Positions 55,872 through 64,000 of a stretch of DNA of 64,000 nucleotides are shown here, piece by piece. The notes beneath the pieces were generated by a model that did not search any database, was not told the DNA's origin, and saw only the letters and a list, made by a program, of their open reading frames with translations. Position 1 is the first letter of the stretch, and every line of letters begins with the position of its first letter. The stretch is from Actinomycetota bacterium (lineage in GTDB: Bacteria > Actinomycetota > Actinomycetes > S36-B12 > CAIYMF01), in the NCBI GenBank assembly GCA_009697815.1, contig WLRQ01000005.1:1-64000 (forward strand), given 5' to 3'. The translations under genes were made by a program, and so were the position numbers.

Positions 55872-58151
55872 GTGACCCGCATGCCCAGACCCGTCGGCCC
55901 CCGGCCTTCGGTCGACGCGCAGGCGCTGGCGCAGCCTCGCTCGCCCGCCACACCCCCCGTGCCGCTTATCGCACTCGTCGCCGAACTCGCGGTCGTGCTC
56001 GCCTCATGCCTGGTCGTGCTGCGTGGACTTGCCCCGACATACCTGCTGACGGACAGTTTCCCCATCGGCACGGACTCCACGGGACACGCGGTCGGCATCT
56101 GGATCGACATCGCGAACCCCGCGTCCATCCTTCCGGGCGGTTGGTCTGGTGCGATGTTCGGCGGATACCCGGCCAACCAGCTGTACCCGCCATTGGCCAA
56201 CGCGATCGCCGCACTGCTGGCGTCCGTGGTCCCGTTGGCAGTCGCGCTCAAACTCATCACGGTGTTGCCCGTGGTGCTGCTGCCTTTGGCAGCCTATGCA
56301 GCCGCCCGCCTGGCCTCACTTCGAGGCGCACTTCCCCCTGCCATCGCCGCGGCGATGGTGCCGTTCGTCTACGACACCTCCTGTGGAATCTGCGGAGGAA
56401 ACATCTCGTCGGTGATCCACGGCGAGTACGCGTACTCCTGGGGTCTGCTGTTCGGGTTGCTCACCCTCGGCTGTGTCGATCGCCTGCTGCGCACCGGACG
56501 AGGACCTCTCCTCACCACCCTGCTGGCGGTAGCAGCTGCGTGGAGTCATCCGGTGACAGCCGCCTGGGTGCTGGTCGGGGCACTCGTCCTCACCGCCTTC
56601 CGCCGTCGCGAATGGTGGCCGGTCAACCGACGTTCGGTGGGGCTCTCGGCCCTTGCCGCCACCATGATCTCCGCGCTGTGGTGGCTTCCCTTCCTGTGGC
56701 GCCACGAGTGGATGCCCTTGCTCGGATTCAGCAAGCGCACCGACTATTTCTACTGGCTCCTGCCCGCGTCTCCACTGTGGGAAGTCACAATTCTCGCCTT
56801 GTCAGTGCTCGGTGTCGTCACGGCTGTGCGGCGCCGTCAGATCTTCCTCGTCGCCGTCGCGCTGAGTTCCGCCCTGGCCGGCCTACTGTTCGTCCTCATC
56901 CCGGACGGCTCCCAGTTGTTCAACCTGCGGGTGCTCCCGTTCTGGTACATGGGCCGCTGGATCCTCGCGGCTGTAGGCATATGCCTGCTCGTCGACCTGG
57001 CGCTATCCCGGCTTGCCATCGTGACACTGCGGCCGTGGCGAGCCGTCGCCGCGTCCGTCGTCATTCTCGTCATGAGTGTCCTCATCGTCGGCACCACGTG
57101 GGGCTGGTGGGCCGTCGCCGTGCGCGCCGACTCCACGACGTCCGGACGCTCCTCACTGCTGGGGATCGAGATCCCTCCGCAAACCGTGGGCGCAGACGAG
57201 GTATTCGCCGGCTTCGAATCCCGACCAGACGCACCTGCGCTCGCATCGTTGCGCACACTATTGGTGGACGCCGCGACTGACCTGGGATGTGGACGCCTCG
57301 CATGGGACATCGGCGCAGACAGTGACACCGGCGAGCCCACCTTCGGAGACGAGAACGTGCTGTGGCAGACGCCACTGTGGACGGCGGGGTGCATCGCGCC
57401 CATCACGGGCATCTACGTCGACTCGAGCGCAACCGCACCCAGTGCCTTCGGAGCTGCGTCGCTGGTGTCACCACGTCTCGGCATCGAACTTCCCTCGATC
57501 CCGCAGTACACGTATGACCTCCAGGTGGGGGTGGAACGGCTGCGCACCATGGGCGTTCGCTACTACCTCACCCAGGGAGAGGCCGCGACATCAGAAGCCA
57601 CATCCCTGACCGATCAACTCACGCGGCGGACCTCGACTGGCTCCTGGACGCTGTGGGAGGTCACCGAGAACTCCCTCGTGTCTGAACTCGCCCATGAGCC
57701 TGTGGTCGTGTCGCCCCGAGTGAGCGACGGCGGCTGGGATGACCTCACGATGGAATATGGCCAGTCGAATCTCTACGACTCGGTAGCCCTGGCCCAAGAC
57801 GGCCCCGCGGGATGGGCCCGTGTGGCACCCGGCCTCCAACCTCCGGCGCTGCCGACCTCACCCGCCGGGATTCACGACATCGAGACCACGGACGACACGA
57901 TCTCTTTCTCCGTGGCGGAGGTCGGTCGCCCGGTGCTGGTTCGGGTGTCTGCCTATCCCGGCTGGTCAGTCGAAGGCGCGCCCGCCCTCTACCGCGCGAG
58001 CCCGAACTTCTACCTGGTCGTTCCCGCTCAGGCCCGGGTCACGCTCACACACGGGAAGACTCCGCTGGACGTCGTCGCTATCGCAGCGGGCCTCACCGGG
58101 CTCGCCCTGATGGCAGCTATGGCGCTTACCCGAAGGAAGAGCCACAACTAG
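55872..58151 (+). CDS. Large polytopic membrane protein, GT-C-like (PTPS-related domain)
   Basis: A 759-residue protein starting at GTG 55872. About ten to twelve spans occupy residues 28-430, followed by an extracytoplasmic domain to 730 and a final span (VVAIAAGLTGLALMAAMAL) ending in RRKSHN. An acidic loop (TDSFPIGTDSTGHAVGIW) sits after the first span, as expected for the catalytic Asp of GT-C glycosyltransferases, and the region SQLFNLRVLPFWYMGRWI matches the 6-pyruvoyl-tetrahydropterin-synthase-related membrane domain. It may transfer sugars to exported glycans or lipids. The substrate is unknown. Confidence 0.7.
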   Translation: MTRMPRPVGPRPSVDAQALAQPRSPATPPVPLIALVAELAVVLASCLVVLRGLAPTYLLTDSFPIGTDSTGHAVGIWIDIANPASILPGGWSGAMFGGYPANQLYPPLANAIAALLASVVPLAVALKLITVLPVVLLPLAAYAAARLASLRGALPPAIAAAMVPFVYDTSCGICGGNISSVIHGEYAYSWGLLFGLLTLGCVDRLLRTGRGPLLTTLLAVAAAWSHPVTAAWVLVGALVLTAFRRREWWPVNRRSVGLSALAATMISALWWLPFLWRHEWMPLLGFSKRTDYFYWLLPASPLWEVTILALSVLGVVTAVRRRQIFLVAVALSSALAGLLFVLIPDGSQLFNLRVLPFWYMGRWILAAVGICLLVDLALSRLAIVTLRPWRAVAASVVILVMSVLIVGTTWGWWAVAVRADSTTSGRSSLLGIEIPPQTVGADEVFAGFESRPDAPALASLRTLLVDAATDLGCGRLAWDIGADSDTGEPTFGDENVLWQTPLWTAGCIAPITGIYVDSSATAPSAFGAASLVSPRLGIELPSIPQYTYDLQVGVERLRTMGVRYYLTQGEAATSEATSLTDQLTRRTSTGSWTLWEVTENSLVSELAHEPVVVSPRVSDGGWDDLTMEYGQSNLYDSVALAQDGPAGWARVAPGLQPPALPTSPAGIHDIETTDDTISFSVAEVGRPVLVRVSAYPGWSVEGAPALYRASPNFYLVVPAQARVTLTHGKTPLDVVAIAAGLTGLALMAAMALTRRKSHN

Positions 58152-58192
58152 ACGAGGGAATCTCCCGTGAGGGAGGGGCCCACGTGGGGCGC

Positions 58193-58218
58193 CTGATCGC
58201 ACCCCCGGGTGCTATCAG
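58193..58218. terminator. Hairpin between convergent genes
   Basis: A 12-bp stem (CTGATCGCACCC with one mismatch) and a 2-base loop stand after the large membrane-protein gene and immediately before the convergent gene stop. Confidence 0.5.
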
Positions 58219-58219
58219 G

Positions 58220-58858
58220 TCAGCGGCGCTGGTGCCGACCTGCGAGGGCCCCGAACTCGTGGCGGCCCATGAGCACAGGGATCCCTGCACGCATAAGCAC
58301 GACACCCATGAGCAACGCGGCGACGCCACCGACGGTGAGCGCGAGGGTTGAGCCTCCTGTGTCGGCGAGCCCCCGCTTCGGGTGGGCCGCGGACGAACTC
58401 GTCGCGACGGGCGTGGGGGACGTCGTCGAGCCGACGCTGGTCGCGGGCGTGACCTTGGGGTTCAACGGGTTGAACAAGGTGACGACAAAGGATGCGCTGG
58501 CCAGGTCGCTGGAGGCGGTGAGGACATAGGCATCTGACTTGAGCGCTGGCAACGCCACCGCGGCTGATCCTGATCCGGTGGCGTCAGTGGTCGTCTGAAC
58601 GGCCAGGGCGCCATCGCCAAACTGGTAGAGCACGGTCGCGTCGGCGTTGAATCCCGAGACGTGGACCGTGAGACTCTCGCCGACCCTGACCTGAGTGTTC
58701 TCCGCCACCGCAGCACCTGAGGCCCGCGTGAGCCAGACCTTGGCTGTGTCGGCCGAGGCCGACGTCGAGAACATCCCGACACCGAGAATGGAGATCGCCA
58801 ATCCGGCGAGAACGAGGGCCGCAGATCGTGCTCGGGCGGCGCCATGGGGTCGCGTCAC
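58220..58858 (-). CDS. Surface protein with LAxTG sorting signal
   Basis: A 212-residue exported protein starting at GTG 58858 with AAGGAG 8 bases upstream. A signal peptide (SAALVLAGLAISILGVGMFSTSASA) precedes one beta-type domain (WLTRASGAAVAENTQVRVGESLTVHVSGF...), a Ser/Thr linker, then LADTGG, a membrane span and a basic tail. LAxTG is the motif used by actinobacterial class E sortases, so the protein is probably linked to peptidoglycan. The sortase itself is not in the window. Ligand unknown. Confidence 0.75.
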   Translation of the reverse strand: MTRPHGAARARSAALVLAGLAISILGVGMFSTSASADTAKVWLTRASGAAVAENTQVRVGESLTVHVSGFNADATVLYQFGDGALAVQTTTDATGSGSAAVALPALKSDAYVLTASSDLASASFVVTLFNPLNPKVTPATSVGSTTSPTPVATSSSAAHPKRGLADTGGSTLALTVGGVAALLMGVVLMRAGIPVLMGRHEFGALAGRHQRR

Positions 58859-59117
58859 GCGGGAAGCTCCTTCGAAAGGTCGAGCCAGAGATCCCAGAGT
58901 GTCGAGGGCAGGTGTACGGAACGCACGCCGGTGATGACCAGCAGCCGCACGAAAGATGAACGGGAGGCGACCATCCCGCAGCGCCCGCGGGCCAACGACC
59001 CACTGCCCCTGGTCAATTCCGAGGAATCAAGGGCTCCCGTTCCACCCAGGTACGCCGTTCGTTCATCTCCATGGGCGAACCTGCGATCCACCACCCCGCC
59101 CCCACAAGGAGTCGACG

Positions 59118-59825
59118 ATGCGCGCGACGAGATGGCTTGCTCTCCCCGCTCTGGCACTGGTGCTCTCGGCGTGCTCGACGTCGAGCCAGGGCAACATCGG
59201 GGACGCAACGCCGGCCGAGGACAACGCCATCAGCGCCGCGGCCCCGTCCGAGATCCTCGCTCAGGCCAAGAAGAACGCGATGGCTCAGAGCTCGTTCCAC
59301 ATCAAGGGGGTCGGCCAGTGCCCTGACTCGTCGTTCACCGTCGACATGAAGTTGCGCAGCGACGAGTTCGGGGTTGGCACGGTCCGCCTTGGCTCAGACT
59401 CCCTTGAACTCGTGACGACACCGGACGGCGTCTACGTGAGGGCACCCAAGGCGTTTTGGGCCGCTCAGAAGTCGGGCGCTGTCGCCACCACCATCGGCGA
59501 CCACTGGGTGAAATTCGCCAAGGCCTCCAACCCCTGCTTGACCGCGCTCGGGAGCTTCTCGACCGTGATTGCCAACTACCTCGGCTACACCGAAACACCC
59601 ACCAAGCAGGTCGGCGGGGCAGTGTTCACGGTGCCTGCGGTGCAGCTGCAATTCTCGGCCAGCGCCTCGGTGTGGGTCGCGTCGCGAGGGGTGCCCCTTC
59701 CGGTAGAGGTCGACGACACCTCGATCTCCACCCAGATCTCGCTCGGCGAGTGGGGTGCCGTTGTCGCTGTCACGGCGCCGTTGCCGACCGACGTGATCGA
59801 GGCGTCGACGCTTCCCTCGAAGTAG
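59118..59825 (+). CDS. Lipoprotein, LppX/LprG-like
   Basis: A 235-residue lipoprotein starting at ATG 59118 with AAGGA upstream. Signal peptide WLALPALALVLSAC ends in the lipobox Cys near residue 19. The mature part shows alternating strands (SSFHIKGVGQCPDSSFTVDMKL, LELVTTPDGVYVRAPKAFW, WVKFAKASNP) like the LppX/LprG half-barrel fold, which binds lipids in the periplasmic space of mycobacteria. Sequence identity to LprG cannot be judged by eye; the assignment is by layout. Confidence 0.65.
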   Translation: MRATRWLALPALALVLSACSTSSQGNIGDATPAEDNAISAAAPSEILAQAKKNAMAQSSFHIKGVGQCPDSSFTVDMKLRSDEFGVGTVRLGSDSLELVTTPDGVYVRAPKAFWAAQKSGAVATTIGDHWVKFAKASNPCLTALGSFSTVIANYLGYTETPTKQVGGAVFTVPAVQLQFSASASVWVASRGVPLPVEVDDTSISTQISLGEWGAVVAVTAPLPTDVIEASTLPSK

Positions 59826-59835
59826 CGCGGACAGG

Positions 59836-60180
59836 TCAGGGCTGTGGCGCCGGGTTGGTCACATGGATGCCGGGCGCCACAAGGGGTTCCTGAGTGCTGC
59901 GTTCGCCCATGATGACGCAGACTGCGAACGCCACCGCGAACACGTAAACCCACCACGTGGTGAATGTGGTCCGAAGGAGCCCGTTCCGGCGGCGCATCGC
60001 CTCCATCTCCTGACGACGCTCCGCCCGTGACATGACCCGCGGCTCCTGTCCCACGCCGCTGCTCGAGAGCACCTGGGGGACAGGTGTCCGCGCCCTCGTT
60101 GCATGCGCGTGGCGTGCCGTTGCTCGTCGAGAACCGTGCGTTCGTTGGGCCGTTGCCACGGCTCCAATCAGTTCGGCCAT
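59836..60180 (-). CDS. Small single-span membrane protein
   Basis: A 114-residue protein. It has a basic N-terminal half, a helical region (MSRAERRQEMEAMRRRNGLLRTTF), a span (WWVYVFAVAFAVCVIMG) and a short outer end (PGIHVTNPAPQP). An internal ATG at the MSRAERR segment could be the true start and would give about 65 residues. Function is unknown. Confidence 0.5.
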   Translation of the reverse strand: MAELIGAVATAQRTHGSRRATARHAHATRARTPVPQVLSSSGVGQEPRVMSRAERRQEMEAMRRRNGLLRTTFTTWWVYVFAVAFAVCVIMGERSTQEPLVAPGIHVTNPAPQP

Positions 60181-60285
60181 CCGCTACTCGCCCACTTCCG
60201 TGTCGTGTCTCACCGTGATGCCCACCGTTCTCGTCGGTCTGCGAAGGGGACGGTCGGCAGGCACCCGACCCCATCGCCTCGGCCC

Positions 60286-62157
60286 TTAGGCGATCTTGGC
60301 CACCGCGCTGGTCGCCGTCGCCGTGAGATAGCCGGTGCGGAGCGCCGAGACCGACAGGGAAATGAGTAGGCCGCGATAGGCAGCGGTCGGTCGGTAGGTA
60401 GAAGCGCGCGAGACGATCACCGTGCCGACCTTCCACACATACAGATACGAGGTCGGCGTCGGGGTCGTCCAGGTGCCCACACGCGCAGTCAGGAGCGAGC
60501 CCACCGCAGGAGTGCCGATGAAGCTGGGGCGAGCCGTCGCAGTGGAGGCGGCACCGAGCGCAACCGTCGCCGCAGCCGAGTAGGCCGAAGCCTGGCTCGT
60601 CGGGTTCGACGCCGTGACCAGGCACCTCAACTGCCACCCGGCGTAGGTGCTCGCGAGCACCCCACTGCTGCGAGAGGTGGTGAGAGTCGTGAGTGCAGTC
60701 CAGGCGACGGTGGAGGTCTGCCGCTTGAACCACTGGTACTTGAAGGTTCCCGCGTAGGTCCAGGCTCCCGGGTTGCACAGAGCCGCGACGCCAACGCGTG
60801 CCGTGCCAGGCGATGGCGCGATGAAGTTCACCGGAGGAGCAAGAGTGATGGTGTACGTCGTGCTGGCGGCGGTGGTCGAGGAGTTGAAGTTGCCCGAGGG
60901 CGTGTACTCCGCAGTGAGAGCGTGGGTGCCGACGGTGAGCGTCGAGGCAGCAATCGTGACCACCACGTTGCCCGTCGCGGCATTCACCGACGCGGTACCT
61001 ACCGCGCTGCCATCGACCTTGACCGTGATCGATCCAGTCGGGACGGTGGCGGTGTGACCACCTGCAATGTCTGCCACATGTGCCGTCACGGTCACGGCCT
61101 GCGTCGTGATGGCCGTGAGGCTCGGGGAGGTGCTCGAAATCGTGGTCGCCGTGTCGTCCTTAGGAACCGGGGCGGCGCTCACGGTAAAGGACAACGACGC
61201 CGAATTCATCGTGTTGTAGGTGGCCGAGTCGGTCGGCGTGAAGTGCGCCGTGTACGAGTGGCTGCCGTCGGCCGGGGTTGCGTCCGTGAATGTTGCGAGC
61301 CCCGTAACCGTGTCGTATGACGCGGCACCGAGGTCGATGAGTCCGTCGAAGAAGTGCACCGTGCCTGCTGGGTGCGTGGTGGCGTCTCCCACCACGGACA
61401 CCGTCACCGAGAGGTCGACTGACGAGGCGTGGGGCGCCGGTGACACGGGGGACGCGGTCACCGCACTGACTGCCGGATCGGTCTTACTCGGAGGCGCAGG
61501 GTAGTAAACCTTCCAGTGGCCTGGGAGGAGCCCGTCAGTGAGCGCCGAAACCCCATCGTTGTATTCGATGTCCACAGACCAGAAGTAGTTCGGGCTGTTC
61601 ACCCCGCTGGTGGCGCCGGTATACCCGCCGTCCTTCACGCGCACCTGGATGATGTTGGCGTAGCCGGCTGTCGTGTCGGGAGAGGCGACCTGGAGGAAGG
61701 TGCTGAGGTTTCCCTCGTTTACACCCAGGCTGGCGACGGGCACGGTGCTCGCCACGCTCGCCAAGTTCGATGGAGTCAACACGGGGAAGTACTGCGAACC
61801 GGCAGCGGCCCCCGCGGCCCAGGTCAGGGAGCTCGGCTTCGTGTGGTCCGGAAGGGCGAAGATCACGTTGGCGGTGTCTGCGGCCGTGCGGGCAGGTGTG
61901 CCCGTCGTGACGATGAAGTCAGCGATGTGCGTGAGGTCGGACCCACCGGTGATCTCTGTCCCGGACGCGTCGTAGAACGTCAGTCCGCCCTTGGAGTTCG
62001 GATCCAGATTCGGGTAGTTCAGGGCTCCCGGGAAAAGCGTGTTGCCCGTCTCCCACGGCGGGGTCGGGTCGGCCGCACTGGCCGGAACCGCGGCGAGGAT
62101 CGACGTCGTGATCGCCGCAAAGGCAACGGCCCCAGCGACTACCTGTCTGATCTTCAC
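60286..62157 (-). CDS. Secreted Ig-like repeat protein
   Basis: A 623-residue exported protein starting at GTG 62157, with GAGGA upstream. After the signal peptide (VVAGAVAFAAITTSILAAVPASA) comes a domain of about 210 residues (GNTLFPGALNYPNLDPNSKGG...), then bacterial Ig-like domains (VSVVGDATTHPAGTVHFFDG and VTAHVADIAGG...PTGSITVKVDG), then two repeats of the type FIAPSPGTARVGVA...WQLRCLVTASN and IGTPAVGSLLTARVG. It has no anchor. It is likely a surface or matrix protein. The N-terminal domain is related to that of the next gene upstream. Confidence 0.75.
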   Translation of the reverse strand: MKIRQVVAGAVAFAAITTSILAAVPASAADPTPPWETGNTLFPGALNYPNLDPNSKGGLTFYDASGTEITGGSDLTHIADFIVTTGTPARTAADTANVIFALPDHTKPSSLTWAAGAAAGSQYFPVLTPSNLASVASTVPVASLGVNEGNLSTFLQVASPDTTAGYANIIQVRVKDGGYTGATSGVNSPNYFWSVDIEYNDGVSALTDGLLPGHWKVYYPAPPSKTDPAVSAVTASPVSPAPHASSVDLSVTVSVVGDATTHPAGTVHFFDGLIDLGAASYDTVTGLATFTDATPADGSHSYTAHFTPTDSATYNTMNSASLSFTVSAAPVPKDDTATTISSTSPSLTAITTQAVTVTAHVADIAGGHTATVPTGSITVKVDGSAVGTASVNAATGNVVVTIAASTLTVGTHALTAEYTPSGNFNSSTTAASTTYTITLAPPVNFIAPSPGTARVGVAALCNPGAWTYAGTFKYQWFKRQTSTVAWTALTTLTTSRSSGVLASTYAGWQLRCLVTASNPTSQASAYSAAATVALGAASTATARPSFIGTPAVGSLLTARVGTWTTPTPTSYLYVWKVGTVIVSRASTYRPTAAYRGLLISLSVSALRTGYLTATATSAVAKIA

Positions 62158-62223
62158 GGGATTTCCTCTCATCTGCGAGCAGTGGGGGTGGGGCGACGAA
62201 CGGGGGCGGCGTGCGAGCGAGGC

Positions 62224-63132
62224 TCAGGGGGTGCGATGTGTTCCGCGTGCGGGCGAGCGTCGGGCGAAGGCGAATCCACCGGCGATACCCGCCATTGGAA
62301 GGACGATCAGTGCGAGAACCAGCCACGGTGACACCCCGAACGACACCGGTGAATTCGACCCAGCAGCGACCGCCTCGACTGACGTCGTGGACGGGTCTGC
62401 CGCCGAATCTGAGGCACCAGGCGAGGGACTCGAACTCTGCTGATCGGGGGCGCTGCCGACCGGCGGCCGGAGGGCGGCCTCAGCCCCTCCACCGAGCGTC
62501 GGCGACTGCGACGGGATGGCCGACGGGATGATCGCCGTGGTGTCGGATGTGGATCCACCGTCAACGCATGAGACCGACCCACTCCCGCTCACGACCGTCC
62601 AGGTATCTCCGCTGACCTTGATCACAGTCGCGGGGTAGGGCTTCCCGCGCACCGGCAGGTTCTCGGCGGTGTAGATCATGCGAAGTTCCAGGAGCCCATC
62701 CCAGAGGGGAGCGATGCTGGTGAGGTTGAGCAGCGGAGGGTCGGCGTTCGTCCCCTGCGCCATGGGATGCGCGGGGTTGGAGTAGGCAGATGAGTTCGTG
62801 AACATCTTCCCGGTCCACTCACCCGGCTGCAGCCCTTCACGAGGCTGGTAGACCGCGAGGAAGGCTCGCCCGCCGCCCTTCTGGAAGTAGTTCGCGGGCG
62901 CTGGCGTCGACGAGACCGCTCGCCACACGAAAGGGATGTCCGTGATCTTCCCGGAGGTGACTTGATGGCCGGATCGATCGCAGAGTCCGATGAATCCGTC
63001 GGCGTTCTTGTCAGTGAAGGGCAGCGGCTGGTCGGCGCTCGCGGGAGATGCGAAGAGCACGACTGCGCAGGCAGCGAGGACGGCCCCTGCCACTGTGGCG
63101 GCAGGCGAGAAGCGCTGACATGGGTTGCTCAC
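62224..63132 (-). CDS. Secreted protein with N-terminal domain shared with the Ig-repeat protein, anchored
   Basis: A 302-residue exported protein. A signal peptide (VAGAVLAACAVVLFASPASA) leads to a domain of about 150 residues (ADGFIGLCDRSGHQVTSGKITD... FLAVYQPREGLQPGEWTG) resembling the N-terminal domain of the downstream protein, then a Ser/Pro-rich region, one span (WLVLALIVLPMAGIAGGFAF) and a basic tail. GTG 63132 is chosen; TTG 63165 is also in frame. It and the next gene are 66 bases apart and probably co-transcribed. Function unknown. Confidence 0.65.
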   Translation of the reverse strand: MSNPCQRFSPAATVAGAVLAACAVVLFASPASADQPLPFTDKNADGFIGLCDRSGHQVTSGKITDIPFVWRAVSSTPAPANYFQKGGGRAFLAVYQPREGLQPGEWTGKMFTNSSAYSNPAHPMAQGTNADPPLLNLTSIAPLWDGLLELRMIYTAENLPVRGKPYPATVIKVSGDTWTVVSGSGSVSCVDGGSTSDTTAIIPSAIPSQSPTLGGGAEAALRPPVGSAPDQQSSSPSPGASDSAADPSTTSVEAVAAGSNSPVSFGVSPWLVLALIVLPMAGIAGGFAFARRSPARGTHRTP

Positions 63133-63230
63133 GCGCCTAGAGAACCTGCCGAACGTATCCCGCAAGGGAAGAAGGGATGAACGAGAGATGACGCAAGCAC
63201 GGCATCTCGACCGACCTGCTGGGAGTTGCG

Positions 63231-64000
63231 TCAGCCGACGAGCGAATGGTGACGTCCGCCCGCGTTCGCGATCACGTGGCGCCCCCGACCCGGCCGCGTA
63301 GCGCGCACTCGCCCGAGCCGCGCGCCGACGAGAATCAGCACGGAGGCCATCAGCACGAGTTCGATCGGGTCGCCGCCGGTGTGGCTGAGCTGGGATCCGT
63401 GCGCGCCGGAGGACGCAATCCCACCACCATCCTCAGAGGAGATCTGGGAAGAATCCGGGGAACGCTCTGGCCTCTGCGTCGGCGGAGCAACCACGATGCC
63501 CGACTCGGACACCACCAACACGACGTTGGCCGTGAGTGGGCCGGAACTCACGGTCACGGGGTGCTGACCCCGCGCCAGCGTGCCCGGTAGGACGAGCAAC
63601 TCACTCGCAGAGCCGTCGCTGGCTACTGTGACGACCTCACCGACCTGAGCGCCGTCGATCGTGAAGATCACGAGAGTGCCCGGGAGGAACCCCTCGGCCA
63701 GGGCGCGCACCTGCTGGCCCGCTGTCACAATCGCACCCGGAACGAGGGCAGATCCCGCGCTGGTGCTCAGGGAAAGCCCGGGATTCGATGTCACCACAAA
63801 CGCGCGCTCCGCCGACGTGGATCCGGACATGCCCGTGGCAGGGTCGGGGTCAAACGTGGCTACGGCGGAATGCGTCCCGATGTCAAACAGATTGGTCTTG
63901 AACTCCGCCCGACCATCGACGACCCTGACGAGAGCGGAGCCGCTGCGCATCTGGCGGAAGTCGAACCTGACCACGCCGGTCGCGGTCGCGGGCGAGACGG
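63231..64000 (-). CDS. Surface Ig-like repeat protein with LSHTG sorting signal, 5' end outside window
   Basis: The frame is open to the window end (reads VSPATATGVVRFDF before the first possible start), so the gene starts outside. The visible 256 residues are Ig-like strands (ALVRVVDGRAEFKTNLFDIGTHSAVATFDPDP), a domain with PGAIVTAGQQVRALAEGFLPGT, a Ser/Gly-rich stalk, then LSHTGG, a span (IELVLMASVLILVGARLG) and an Arg-rich tail. LSHTG resembles the LPxTG/LAxTG sorting signals, so wall anchoring is likely. It is the last of three minus-strand exported-protein genes. Confidence 0.7.
   Translation of the reverse strand, partial: VSPATATGVVRFDFRQMRSGSALVRVVDGRAEFKTNLFDIGTHSAVATFDPDPATGMSGSTSAERAFVVTSNPGLSLSTSAGSALVPGAIVTAGQQVRALAEGFLPGTLVIFTIDGAQVGEVVTVASDGSASELLVLPGTLARGQHPVTVSSGPLTANVVLVVSESGIVVAPPTQRPERSPDSSQISSEDGGGIASSGAHGSQLSHTGGDPIELVLMASVLILVGARLGRVRATRPGRGRHVIANAGGRHHSLVG

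Overview
The window is high-GC DNA from the main chromosome of an actinobacterium (Actinomycetota). The evidence is frequent GTG starts, strong AGGAGG ribosome sites, a mycothiol-dependent MDMPI enzyme, glucosyl-3-phosphoglycerate synthase, a two-gene cassette for 10-methyl branched fatty acids, a GroEL with a GGM tail under CIRCE control, an XPB-type helicase, and actinobacterial DUF families (DUF2530, DUF3027, DUF3263, DUF3500). Several blocks recall M. tuberculosis gene neighbourhoods: citA, serC, DUF2530, DUF3027, csp, the XPB-associated protein and XPB in one block, and groEL2, DUF3263 and a VirR-like protein in another. No mycolate genes are seen, and I cannot name the genus.

Layout. 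1-3.6 kb: the end of a DNA-glycosylase-family gene, a decayed CAX cation exchanger, and a tightly coupled three-gene membrane module (52-aa peptide, b6-like cytochrome b, 321-aa two-anchor protein). 3.6-9 kb: PCMT, pentapeptide-repeat and tandem ABM-fold proteins, then an alpha/beta hydrolase and SDR pair divergent from a luciferase-like monooxygenase. 9-18 kb: fasciclin lipoprotein, tRNA-Arg(CCT), crotonase, PAS-PAS-GGDEF cyclase, DUF3500, TesB and HelD. 18-28 kb: a secreted sortase-like protein, SulP transporter, the 10-methyl fatty acid pair, an NlpC/P60 hydrolase behind a ydaO (c-di-AMP) riboswitch, a DtxR-type regulator, photolyase, and an orphan ParA with a ribbon-helix-helix partner.

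28-46 kb holds conserved housekeeping genes: pdxH, citA, serC, two MFS transporters, an overlapping three-gene minus-strand operon (MDMPI, methyltransferase, beta-propeller-like protein), DUF2530/DUF3027/cold-shock genes, the XPB-associated protein, a GNAT plus OSBS/NSAR pair, and XPB. 46-47.4 kb is a short element bounded by about 60-bp imperfect inverted repeats, carrying one Ala-rich secreted protein and no transposase. 47.4-58 kb: groEL with two abutting CIRCE operators, a SAM-riboswitch-controlled thrC followed by a MoaD/CysO-like carrier, gpgS, the DUF3263/VirR-like pair, a potassium channel and a large GT-C-like membrane protein. 58-64 kb is rich in exported proteins: lipoprotein, Ig-repeat proteins, and two with LAxTG-like sorting signals.

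The most notable items are the two riboswitches, the four-half-site CIRCE array, the inverted-repeat element, the b6-like cytochrome module with its tiny coupled subunit, and the sortase-like protein. Function calls come from reading motifs by eye; no database search was possible.
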